Shown piece after piece: positions 44,901-56,600 of a stretch of 64,000 bases of DNA. The stretch comes from Anisakis pegreffii (lineage: Eukaryota > Nematoda > Chromadorea > Rhabditida > Anisakidae). The stretch covers positions 1-64,000 of the forward strand of contig JAPYMA010000826.1 of the NCBI GenBank assembly GCA_035041965.1, in the 5' to 3' direction. A model generated the notes under the pieces. That model was not told the origin of the DNA and did not search any database. It was given only the letters and a program-made list of their open reading frames with translations. Every line of letters begins with the position of its first letter. Positions within the stretch are counted from its first letter, which is position 1. Position numbers and translations under genes: made by a program.

Positions 44901-47900
44901 CGGATGAATGCCAGCGTATTTGACTAGGCCGACAGTTCTAGTTGGTATCTTCCGATAAACTTCCCCGCAAACAATGAGTGCTTACTGAGCAGTTGATGAG
45001 TTCTGAATATTTGTGAATGCTCTCTGCATTAAGTTTGTTGTTGTGTGATGATTGAGTGATTTATAGAAGAAATGGAACGCTTGGCATTGCAGCATATGGA
45101 CAATGTGACAAGACTTTTGTTCGAGGCATTTGATACGCATTATATTAATGCAGATCATTTGAAAGAGAAGGATCCTGACGATGAGCATAGCTGGACTTTT
45201 GTGACAGCTGTTTTCTTCACTGCCACTCTACTCACCACTATCGGTTAGATCTCAAACTTGACGTTTGAGACATTCCGCATCTTGTGGCTAAATCAAAAAT
45301 GCCTAATCCCCTGCCGAGAATATCACTGTAGCAGCAAGAAGACAGTAATAAACATTGACAATCACTTGGCAATATCGCATTTGTTCTTGAAATTCATCTA
45401 TAGTTCCACACCAGCAAACCGCATAAGTATCAAGCGTTTTCCTCATTGTCAGATTCGCGCTGGAAGTTTTAGCAAATGTTCAGAACAAAAAACTCATAAT
45501 GAACTGTGCGTTTTGAAAAAAAAAAGTTCTCTCTTGTAATATTTCTTGTCTATTGAATGTGATATTCTTGACGGGTCTGGTGAGTGAATTGAGTTCGCTC
45601 GAGGGATCCAACAAAGACATTAAGGTTACGGCAACTTGGTGCCAATGACGTTCCAAGGTCGTATGTTCTGCATATCGTATGCTCTATTCGGTGTTCCGCT
45701 CATTCTCATTACTGTAGCTGATATCGGTAAATTCCTTAGCGAGAATATTGTATGGCTTTATACGAGGTTGGTTTCTGTATGATTCAGTTGATTACATTCA
45801 TCACAATCAATCGTTTTGACAGTTCATTTTATTGGTGATGTCAAAAGTGTTCTGAAAAGCTGGAATTTTGAATGCTCTCTTCGGATGTTCTGGAAGTGAT
45901 TCAACAATTGGGGATGGCTCGGTGAAATTAATTATTGCAAACATATGCATTCAAATATGCATTCTTAATGGGCTCTTATTCGTTATTAGTATCTTTTCCA
46001 GCTTATTGCAGTTTTAGGAGCTGCATTTTAAGAACTGTTTTTTTGCAGGTACGTCCATGCCAAAAAACAGTGTGTCGAAAAAGCAACCGCGAGTACGTCG
46101 ATGAGTACTGACGAAAATACTGCTCGAGTTAAAGATCAGCTGATACAAGTACAGCATCGTTTCTTCTGACCGATTGATTCTTCATTGAAATTGCCCAGAA
46201 CTTTAGAGGCGTCATCTCTGATATTTGAACTTGATAATCCTGATTTGGATCTGTAGTAAGCAACTGAAAATTTAGTGAATGAAATGAAGGAGTTTAGACG
46301 ACATCGTGCTAAACCGAAGAATTTGAATAGTTAAAGTAAAAGATCGGCTATTATAGCTGTGTTGGAAAATCATTCCTTCTTATTCAATCAGTGTTGGAGT
46401 CATCGAAATTGGTCATACGCTTGTGAAATTTTACGAGCATTCAACGAATTCATTGCAAAATTTCAAGTGTCCTAACTCAGTTGGTACCGACTGTTATCAA
46501 CAACAACTTACTTGTTCATTCAAACGCCACAAAACTTCATCATGTTTAGATCTGAATAGCGGAAGTCTTTTAGCTTAGTGTAAGCTACCGGCTTAACGGC
46601 CAACCAAGGTCCACTCTAATCCCCAATGATCACCATCCACTTTAATAGATAACATGAGTGTAAACGAAGATTTCTTTTAAGATGAAATAGATGTAGTCGC
46701 CTAAATGAAAGGCATTGATCAATGATTTATTGTGGTGTTTTTCAGTTCGGATTGGAGAATTACATATCGATACCAATCTCTTTAATTGTTGGCATCCTAT
46801 TGGGCTATATTGCTGTTGGCGCCGTCTTATTGTCGACCTGGGAGAGTTGGGATTTCCTATCAGGATTCTATTTTTCATTCATCACTATGACAACGGTTAA
46901 TGCACTTAACTTCTTCGCACTTTTTACATTTTGCGTGCATAATTTTGGCCAGATATTCGAGAGCTGACTAATCAATCGCGCATTTGAAATGTTCATCACG
47001 TACTTGTGATCAGTGCAGCAAAAACGTTTGCTCAGTTGATTCTCAAAAAAAAATTCAGGTTGGTTTTGGTGATATAGTGCCTGTCAAACAAAAATTCTTC
47101 TTAATCGATCTCTTCTACATAATCATTGGTTTGGCTATTACGTAAGTTATTTTTTGTGTTCCCTCAAACGATTTGAGTTAAACTGGAAGCAATTTTCGAT
47201 GCGATAACAAATCATTTGATTTTATTCGGTATGGCCGTGATTTTCTTCTCTGGACTACTATCTCAAATTGTAGTTGAAACAAGATGTAATTGCGCAAATG
47301 CGTTAAACTCCAGGCGGAAAAGTTGGAAAGAACTTTCGATTCATTTCCGATCATTTTAAAGAGCTATTTGAATCGGTTTTGCTGCTATATTTGCCAATTC
47401 AGGACGATGTGCATCGATTTAGTTGGAATACAATACATCCGTAAGATACATTATTTTGGACGAGCGATCAAAGACGCTCGTTATGCACTGGTGAACGTAA
47501 GGGGTCGTATGGTGCACGTACCTGATCTCATGAGATATGCATCTGTGTTACAACAGGCTAGATCTTTTCTTCTTTCCTTTCCGAGAGGCAGCTTGATAGA
47601 GATCCTCCTTTAATTACAATCCTTTTTGTGTTTGCGGGCTTAAGGAAATGTTATCGAGCGTGACAAAAGAAAAACTGCGATAGTATCTTAACATTTTTTG
47701 GGATACAAGATGAAAATGACTTTTTTTATATTTTTCGAATGCATTAAGTGGTGCAGAAATTTGAGAGTTAAGTAAAGTCTGCGAGCTGATTTCGATAGGT
47801 GATAACGTTCAGCTGTTTTTATTGTGGTGATTCAACTAGTTTCATAAGCTGTCTGATAAATCTGTGAGAGAATGCATTAGTGATGTGAACATTAAATGAG

Positions 47901-48537
47901 AAAATCAGAGATGACGACCTCAGTTTCAAGACGATTGCGATAAACTTTTAAATGAGAAGAGAGTGTAACACCTACGAGGAAGAGCAATACAATGTTCCTC
48001 TTGAGAACCACAATTTTGCTCGACTTTACAGGTTCAGAAAAAATTGCTCATATGAGATCGATTTTACTGAATGATTTAGATACATTTGCAAATTAGCATC
48101 GTTCATTGAACCACAATGTGCTGAGCACATCCCACGCACATTTTTAATTTTTTTTCGCTAATAAGATCCGTCAATACACTCATTTTTATGACTGTTTGTT
48201 AAGTGAAATGAATCTGCCACTTCATATAGGTGATTAGCGAACATGCAAAATTATTAGTTGTAATCATTATGCTATTTTCATCACTTCATTACCTAAATAA
48301 TTATTATCATTATCAGTGCTGCTATTGTTTTGATTGTCATTATTTTCATTGTGTGATCATTTTCAGAAATACGGTCAGAAGAAGCCGCATGATCGCGGAA
48401 ATGTGAAAGGTGCGTATGCACCGAAGGAACTGTCTCTAATTCGATTCATTGATTATGGGTCACTGGCTAGCATAGAAAGTCTTCATAGTTTTTTCTCGAA
48501 TATATTCCATAAGTCTCGAGAACCGAGTGCCGTTTAA
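38956..48537 (+). CDS. Two-pore-domain potassium channel (TWK/K2P subunit)
   Basis: Potassium leak channel subunit with four membrane segments and two pore loops; dimers set resting potential. Exons: 38956-39069, 44373-44607, 45067-45243, 45625-45766, 46049-46148, 46746-46895, 47059-47141, 47403-47556, 48367-48537; 441 residues, all phases continuous. TM1 is in YARIILPHIGLILLSVVYII. The long first extracellular loop has NTT and NVT glycosylation motifs. Pore 1 is TTIGYGNLVP and pore 2 is TTVGFGDIVP. TM2 includes YALFGVPLILITVADIG, and TM4 includes YIIIGLAITTMCIDLVG. The C-terminal tail has the nematode TWK motif YIRKIHYFGRAIKDAR and ends after a KGAYAPKELSLIRFIDYG segment. The first exon (38 hydrophilic residues, start MSTEQSSSNRSQ) is joined by phase over a 5.3-kb intron. 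The last intron uses a GC donor. Which TWK paralogue is not decided. Confidence 0.95.
39070..44372. other. Large first intron of the TWK channel gene
   Basis: About 5.3 kb with no supported exon. Short open frames are at chance level. It contains a C-rich tract at 41577-41597. Position 1 of a gene is a usual place for long regulatory introns in nematodes, but no specific element was identified. Confidence 0.5.
41577..41597 (-). other. Putative G-quadruplex motif
   Basis: The plus strand has C runs of 3, 3, 5 and 4 separated by TGCT, T and T, so the minus strand has four G runs with loops of 1, 1 and 4 bases. That meets the usual G-quadruplex pattern. It lies in the first intron of the potassium channel, on the non-coding strand. 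Confidence 0.6.
46199..46255 (+). other. Coding-like segment inside a TWK channel intron
   Basis: Between a CCCAG acceptor and a TA|GTAAGC donor, one frame reads through about 18 residues (TLEASSLIFELDNPDLDL), which looks like cytoplasmic linker sequence between TM2 and TM3. Its phase fits neither flanking exon of the model, so it was left out of the CDS. It may be an alternative or decayed exon, or chance. Confidence 0.2.
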
Positions 48538-50266
48538 TCGAATTGAAAATGATCCGGTCAACTGGCGAGAAATCCCAACTGCTACGGTGTTTTCCATCAC
48601 TGAATTGACAGAAGGATTATTATCCGGAGGAATTTGAATCGTGTAAACCTTTTATTCGTAAGAATCGGTAACTCTCATATATACGGATAAAATTCGAAGC
48701 ACTGATGATCCCGTGAACTTTGAAAGCTTTTTCCTACCTGCTCTCATAAGATCGCCAATTTGTCATACTTTATTTTGATGTTCTTAGCCAGCATTTGTAA
48801 AAATTTGCATTGTACTATCATAATGCGGTCTGTTTCCTTCATCTCTTTATGATGATATTATCCATGAGCCAATTCTCTTCACTCTTTTAGAGCGAAACAG
48901 GCGTGAAAAATATTCTTTCGAAAGAAAGAAAGCAATTGTTTCAATCATCATCTGAATCTGTTCAATGCAATTGCGTCCGTCTCTTTTTCATCCCAACACT
49001 TTGATCAACTTTTGATTCTATGCTGAGAAATTGTATCGTGTGAAAATGGCGATGTTATTACTTAAGAAGAACTTCATATGATATTGTTTATTCTTTGAGC
49101 AAATCATTGGTTGGCCTGAGCCCTCAAAAGAATACATCATCTTACTGATATTCTCATAAACATTCAGTTTCAACGAATGTACTTTATCACGATTGAATTT
49201 CAAGCTCGTTGTTCACTCAACTTAATGCGTTCCATAATCATTGTTCGCTGACTGATGGTTCACTCCAATCGTGGTGCTTGCTAGAAGGTTGTGCGAAATT
49301 CTTTCACTTGATATCATTCAGAGAAGTTGCAATAGAAGACTGATTCGCAAACGTTGAGTTTCCATCACTTCATAAACTCAAGAATATATGAATTCATACC
49401 TCTGAGATGCAATATGATTTTACTTGAAAGTGTCGTTGATTGAATGTTGTTGCATTCGAAAAAAAAACCTTTTAAAACTATACACTGAACACAATGCGTT
49501 TTTTTTGTTTATTGCATACACTTTGAAGGAGAACGATATATGAACAATAAATGTGATAATTTTTACATTGAGAAGTGCATAGTCATGAATAATCAAAACG
49601 GTTGCAAACAACCACAAATGACAGCTGACAATGAGGTTCTCTGAACATAAAAATCCTTTCGACTGTTTACGAACTGGAGGAAAGCTAACATAAGCTTCAA
49701 CAAAACATGAAAAAAATGAAAAAGTGTGGATAGGAATGCAGATACAAGTGGAACGAAACTCTAATCTAATATGAAAAGTTTCGCAACCAGAAATTTTGAA
49801 GTTGACTAAGATTTGATTCAAAAGTACATATTCATTGATCGATTAGGAAAATAGGAGAAGATTTCAGCGAATACAGTGATACAATATCGGTAACAATGGC
49901 TAGATTCAAAAAGATGCATTTAAAACGCTTGTTAAACCATTTCCATAACCGAATCGGTCTTGATACGGTTAGTGAAGGCTTATTAAAGTGAATATCACTT
50001 TTTAGACTGAAATAAGCTTGTTAAAACATCTCATTTCAATTTCATAAGAAATAAGAACAGTGACAAATTCAAGATCGTTTGTATGATTGGTTGAAGTAAA
50101 AAAAGATCAGTTGAGCGTGCTATGGTCTAATAAACATGTATAATGAAATGAAATAGGTTATTTCACAATAAAAATGAGATTTGCAGACTTCAGCGAGATG
50201 ACAAATTGAGTAAAGCTGCAAGAACATTTAGGAACACAAACACTAACATATGCTAAGCACTGTTAA
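48538..50266. other. Convergent intergenic region, no supported gene
   Basis: About 1.7 kb between the 3' end of the potassium channel and the 3' end of the minus-strand orphan gene. The 133-codon minus frame at 49821-49420 is of chance length, Phe/Ser-rich and has no recognised domain. No terminator or polyadenylation site was assigned with confidence. Confidence 0.5.
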
Positions 50267-50767
50267 TCATTGATCATTACAAGATGTTTTCGTCTCATCA
50301 GATGACATCTCCCGTTTATACTGAACAGTTGACATCTTTGGATGAGGGCCGGTTACAGACGAGTTCTTTGGGTTGGGATGTTTCATATTATGAACCTCTA
50401 CCTCAAGTCTACCGATCCGATGATGAGCCCTCTCCAAGAGTATTCTTAATTCGGCGTTTTCCGCGTCCACAAATCTCAGTCGTTGTTCAAACATTATAGC
50501 AATGATGAAGCACAAATCGGCCGTATTCAATTCACCCAGCGAAACTGGTTTCATACGTTTCGATTGCTCGGGATTATGTAAGTTTCCAACTAACCTCTTC
50601 AGTTGGGAATGACCATCCTTTGAGAGATGTGCGTGTAGATGATCAAGCATCTCTTGCATATTACGCAGAACGGTTTTATCTTCTTCCAAAGCAATTTCAT
50701 TTGGAAAAACAGACTCAGATGTTTGTCGACTTTTCGCGAAAGCCAACCAATCTTCAACCCTTTCCAT
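50267..50767 (-). CDS. Intronless hypothetical protein, helical C-terminal half
   Basis: An uninterrupted 166-codon frame, ATG at 50767 and TGA at 50267. From the stop frequency expected here, a frame this long should occur by chance about 0.05 times in the window, so it is probably real. I do not recognise the family. There is no signal peptide or membrane segment. Residues about 25-50 look like an amphipathic helix. Residues about 90-130, from FEQRLRFVDAENAELRILLE onward, form a likely coiled coil with leucine/isoleucine spacing. The tail is rich in Ser, Pro and Lys. All neighbours are multi-exon, so the lack of introns is odd: it may be a retrocopy, a lineage-specific gene, or one exon of a larger gene. 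A stop codon 13 codons upstream (TAA) is followed by an open frame into the ATG. Confidence 0.6.
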   Translation of the reverse strand: MERVEDWLAFAKSRQTSESVFPNEIALEEDKTVLRNMQEMLDHLHAHLSKDGHSQLKRLVGNLHNPEQSKRMKPVSLGELNTADLCFIIAIMFEQRLRFVDAENAELRILLERAHHRIGRLEVEVHNMKHPNPKNSSVTGPHPKMSTVQYKREMSSDETKTSCNDQ

Positions 50768-53631
50768 GATATGGGCGGTTTGGACTTGTACGGCTTTTCG
50801 ACAGAATTACTTCGTTAAGAGTTTATCAATAAATTTGAATACTGAACGAATATCAAGGGTAGAATAGTCTCGAATAAATAGTAGGGAGACCCGAAAGCTT
50901 GTTACAAAAATACACCTTGATGGCGAAAATCAAGCAAAGCTTGAGAACGCGATGATGCGATGTGGCGATGCAAACGAAGCACTGATTTTTTTCAGCAGTG
51001 GCAGCAGCTGTCTTCAGGCAACCAATCAACTTTCCTAACAAATATTTTGATCAACCTCTTATTGTTACGAATATCTTCAGATCATCGCCTATCAGTTGGA
51101 TCACAGTTTACGAGCGAACTGAAGCTCCTCCTTTCGCCGACCCGATCACGTGAGCGTGATATGCAACAGGTGTTCAGATAGGCGAACACATGATCTAGTC
51201 ATTGACTGATATTGAGTGATACAAACTCGTCAAGTTCTACTCGTAACCTATCACAGTGTTTTTGTAAGCTTCAGAAATGACCTCTCGATTAAGCTCTATA
51301 AAGCAAAACGATCTAGTCAACAATACAAATTGAAGAGAAAATGTTTTACCAAACAACCATCATTAATAATTTCCAAAGAATCTTCAGATGCTTTTTTTTC
51401 AGAGAACTGAACACAAGGTCATTGAATGATGACGGATGGTAGGGGTGAATATCTGCGTTACTATATGTTGATCAATAGATTATTTTACACTGTCATAAGT
51501 GGAACATAATAAACTCAAGTGTTTGCGTTCTCAAAATTATCCGCTCAGTTATTCTTAAATCTCGTCAACCGAGTTGACAGCGAAAATTTCATTTGCCTTC
51601 TTCAAGATGGTTCCACTTAGAATCAAATTTCGATGGAAATGTCGAATGCGAAGTTGCTATGATGTGGTTTATTAACAAATATGGATGGAATAAGTGATTC
51701 CATAACGGCCCACTCTAACAATAAGTTGAACTTATTCAAGCAGACTCTGCAAAGCCGATTCAAGTTTATATGCGAAATCCAGCGGATGCGCACATGAATA
51801 TGCACAATTCGAACAGCTGCAAATCTCATCAATTTGTTGTGCATCCTCAACAAAGCCTCTAATGTGAAAATTCATCTTGCGGCACAAAATCTTGATGGTT
51901 TTGATATATAATGTTGATATAAGCTCGCGGTTGATTATACAAAGAGATCAATCCATCACTCGCTTGTCAAAATACACCTCAACCGCATATCCTGTGAAAC
52001 AATGCACCAACATATGTGCCTCCAAAAATGGTACTCAAGAATCTCAGCAGTGCTTTACATATGACCTCTTTAAAATGAAATCTTCACGGAAGTTGAGCAA
52101 AATTTCGAAAACAATTCCCAATTTTCGCAGTGTTTTGTGCAAATCGTAAGTTTATTGTGAGAAGCAGAGGTTGAAAAAACGAAAAAAATGTTGATGTGTA
52201 GGGATGAGAAGGACAGCATAGTGTATTTGCGATTCATGCTAATTCATTTCGCGCTAATTCGTTGTAATTTTTCATCAACCTATAATATATTAATTTCATA
52301 CAAATAATTCTGAATTCGAACACATCCAATTTCAAATCGTAATATTTATAACTGAACAAAATAGAATACATAAAGAATAACGACATTAACACATGCACAG
52401 AGTTCACGAAATAATCAGTTAATCAAAGAAACCGTAATCAAATCGATTCTTGTAACGGAATAAAAATGAGCAAAGAACGCAGAATAACAGGTTCGTATAA
52501 AGATTAATGAACTGATAAAATAATTCAATGAAAAGATAGTAACATATCGAAGACTCGTACCAACGGAATTGAGTACACGCAAGTAAATAAGCATTTTTCA
52601 TCGAATGACATCTATCTATACAACATTTTGATTGATTGAGTATTATGTAATCTCAAAAACCCTTAAAAATAACACAACTCTCTGGACTCACGATACAACT
52701 GATAACAATTAATCAATAACTAACAAAAAAAGATTGGGCACAAGTATGATCGAGCCGACAAGTGGACAATCACTCCATAACGTCGATACTACCATTTTAT
52801 TACAATCGGCTGCTTGATTTAGGTGTTCATGAAGCAATACAACAAAACTTCTTGTTCTCAAATGAAGTTCGCTTGAAAACAAGACAAAAACAACGTGACA
52901 GTGTATTGTTGTATAGTACACTATGATCTGAAGACGTCCCAATAAGCTTTCAGCAATGGAGCCGTTTACATAAGCTAAACGATTTTTTTGAGACCGAGAA
53001 GTCTCGATATGCAACCCAACGGCTTTTGGTATCAAAGCATGGGATGTAAAGAGCGTGGAGTTGAATCACCGAGGACATGACCCGTTATAGAATAATCAGT
53101 CATCTCAGAAGAGTCTTAATCGACACCGGATATGCAGTACAATATCGCTTTCGATAGGAGACAACAATTAAGCAATCAATTCTTTTGAAAGCATTGATCA
53201 CGGTTTCCAAAAAAACAACGTTAAAACGTCGAACAAAAGAATGAATGCCACAAAGAGATGAAGAGAATGCAAGAAACATTGAATGCATAATGCACAGTAA
53301 TTAAGGTTTCAGAAGGTACTTTCAATGTACAAAATGCGCAAGGTAACAACAATAATGACGATCACAATAACAATAAAAACAAACGTCAATGCTAATAAAA
53401 ACGAACAATGAAAGTGCGGTTAAAACATTGAATACTGGACAATAAATGTATGCTAAAACTGATTAAAAAACAAATAACGATAATAACTGAAGCAACAATG
53501 AACGCAATTGAAACATCTATGTACAATAAAATAAAAGAATAAATCTTCTACAATGAACAATAATAAAATCGTGAACAAAAAAATTCGAATTGAAGTGAAT
53601 TACGAACGGCTGACTTCATAGCAATTAAGGA
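50768..53631. other. Intergenic region, no supported gene
   Basis: About 2.9 kb between the orphan gene and the 3' end of the kinase. It is A-rich at 53330-53600 (many AACAATAA and ATAAAA words). Open frames such as minus 53035-52709 are of chance length and unlike any family I know. Confidence 0.5.
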
Positions 53632-56600
53632 TTAGAAGCGTGATTGATAATGGTCATCTCCAGCACCCTGTTGATTCGCTTCCGTATTCTGGATTCTTGA
53701 TAGTGATTCAATGAGACGCTCAGTTTCTCGGTACTCCTGTTCAGCTTTCCTTTTTCGTTGTACCGCATCATTCTTTGCACATTGCAATCTATAAATTAAA
53801 AACTTCAGTAATCGAAAACATTCACTTCCAACAATCAGTCAATACTACAAAGAACTCCTGACTGTATACCTTGACTGAAAATGCTCGACACGATGAATAC
53901 AACAATGATAAGAAGTATCAAAAGTTATCGTTTTTAAAAAGAACCGCAATGAAAAGAAGTTGCAATATACAGCGAACATATAAAAGAATTTGGAATACAA
54001 TTTTAGCAATGATTAGCAAAGACATACGCTGTTGAGACGTGAACATCCATAATAGATGAATTGTTGCTATTCGACGAACTTGATGCCTCCACACGTCGCT
54101 AAAAGTTTCATATTACAACAAACACAAATATTATTGAACCCTTATCATTTCATTTCAGCATCATAATCATCAAATTCAGCCGTGACTGCTAAATACAATC
54201 ACCTAGCAGTAATGGAATGAACGAGTACCTCATTTGTTTCTTGAGCAACATGAACCAACTGCAAACTTTCTTTGAGGGAATTTTTTGCTCTATTCAAGTC
54301 TCGACATTCATCGAACAATTTCCTGAAAATGTTCAACATAAATCGAAAGTGTACGAAATCTACGTGCAAAGTTCAGTTGTTTAATGTTGCATACAGCTGC
54401 AATACACATACACAACTTCAAGCAACATATAATACAGAATTTGTAAGCAAATATTCTCGAGAACCAAGTCTTTTTAATGAAGCAAAAAAATCACTTCCAG
54501 AATATAACAGACTTATACATTTAAATTTCCAAATAAGATATTTTCAATGAAATAGACTGGTGAAGAAAAAGTCGAAGTCAAATGGCGAATAAAGTACCTC
54601 AGAATTATTTCGATGTGATTGGTGAGCAAATCGGTAGTAAAATATGCAGTTTTTTCATAAAGATTCACAGCGCCGTCCAATGATTTCAGCAGAAAACGAC
54701 TGAAAGCAAAAAACAGTTCATCATAATTCAAAAAAAAGATAAAATGCCGCGTGAACGGAAGAAATTCAGTTGACCATCAAATGAATGAATCTGAGTTATT
54801 TCAATAGACTCAAAATCAACAAATTTTTCGATCGATCCAAGAGAACACTCACCGATCTGCATCCAGCAGTCGTTCAATTGATACATCCTGACGATTCACA
54901 CCCATCGTAATACGTCTGTTTCTCTAAAATATAACAGAAGTATTTTCTATTCATTTTTTTGTCAATTATTGCCTCATGCAGTTCTGTTTGAACAAATTCG
55001 ATAACAACACCCAATTTCGAGAACAGTTATACTCTCCTGACATCAAATCATAAAAGCAATTCAAAGAAACAAATGGGATCAAACGAAGCAAAGAAAAGAG
55101 TGGATGGAACAAACTAACGATTAGCGTAAAAAGCTTCTCTCTCTGTGATGGATGCTTCAGTATTTCAATCGAATCTAACGCTCTCACTTCGTTCCCAAGT
55201 TCATTCAAATGTTGGTCAATGCGATTGACACTATCTGAACATTAAATGCGTTTTCATCGAATGTACCTACAGATCAACTTCACAATGTTGCATCATTCAT
55301 TCTTCTTGAATGGGTTTCATGATCAAGAATCCACTACGAAGGAACGTTTTGCTGATGAACAATATCCACTCCGATTATATAACTATTCAATCAGTCAAAT
55401 CAAAATATAACAGCAGCATGCTCGAAAACTTAAAAATAAGTGAAACATGTGTAAATATTTGTTGAAAAAAAGGAACTGATAACAAACAAACTTTTGCTGT
55501 TCGTCAATTCTATACATGCAACTTTAATATTATTTTCAATATTCTTTCGTTCGTCTGCCGTATGTGATAATAGACTGAGTGCACTCGACTGTATGGCAAC
55601 AGCACTCGAATATTCAATTGCCCAATTAACTTCTCTGCTCAAGTTTCCATTCAGCTCTACTAGTTTTTTGCAAAATTCGTGACAGAATGATCGAATCGAT
55701 GCATTGAATTCCTTCAATTCACTGGTTTGCTTTTCGGTAAGCAGAATACTTGCTGACGCCTCAAGAAATGCAATATATGAAGACGAACCATTACTTGGTC
55801 CCGCATGAGATGCTAAAAGGAAACACTTACAGTTAAATACACATTTGAAAAGGTTGACTGGATCAGAATGATCAAATGTCAAAAAATGGTCGATGAAAAG
55901 TCATAGTCAATCGGAAAGGTAATATCATTTAATACCTACTTATCGGTGATTCGGGCACAGTTTTTGGCATATCCAATTGAATTGAAGGCTCTTTTCCGAA
56001 CTGTTTGGGTTTTGTTGATACTTTCAGTGTCATGATTACAACTTGAGTAGATTGCTGAATCAAATCTCTCACAAGCGGCGTTAGTTTAGCTTCTGCCGTT
56101 CCAGATGGCAAAGCAAAAATGCACAAAATCACATCCTTCGAAAGCAAGAAACGCTCTTTCATATCATCATCGAAGTAAACTCTATAAACATGCAAACAAA
56201 ATTATCATCTATCTCTATTTCTGTCGAAAACATTTCCAATTTTCTAGTATGATGCAAAAATATACAATCATTTGAATAGGCAAGAAAGCATCGATAACAT
56301 TTGGAGTATAACAAAGGAATCACATCAAAGCGGCTAAAATAAATAAGAGAATTTTGGTGCGAAACATTCATAAAGAAATCCTGTGGCAATGAACAAAACG
56401 GACAATGGACCGCACTAGAAATCGGTTCCTCGCTACAGGAATCGATTTCGAGTTTTTGCTGTTTCATCAGCAGTTGAAAGAGCAGAAAGAAATAGAGTCG
56501 AACTTTAAACTAAGGTGAGCATCGAATAATAATAGTCACAATAAAATGTAATATGCAAACCTCTCGAACTGCACCACATTCGATGTATCAAAATAATCCT

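Noticed and set aside
49420..49821. 133-codon minus frame
   Set aside because: Low-complexity, Phe/Ser-rich and expected by chance; no homology recognised.
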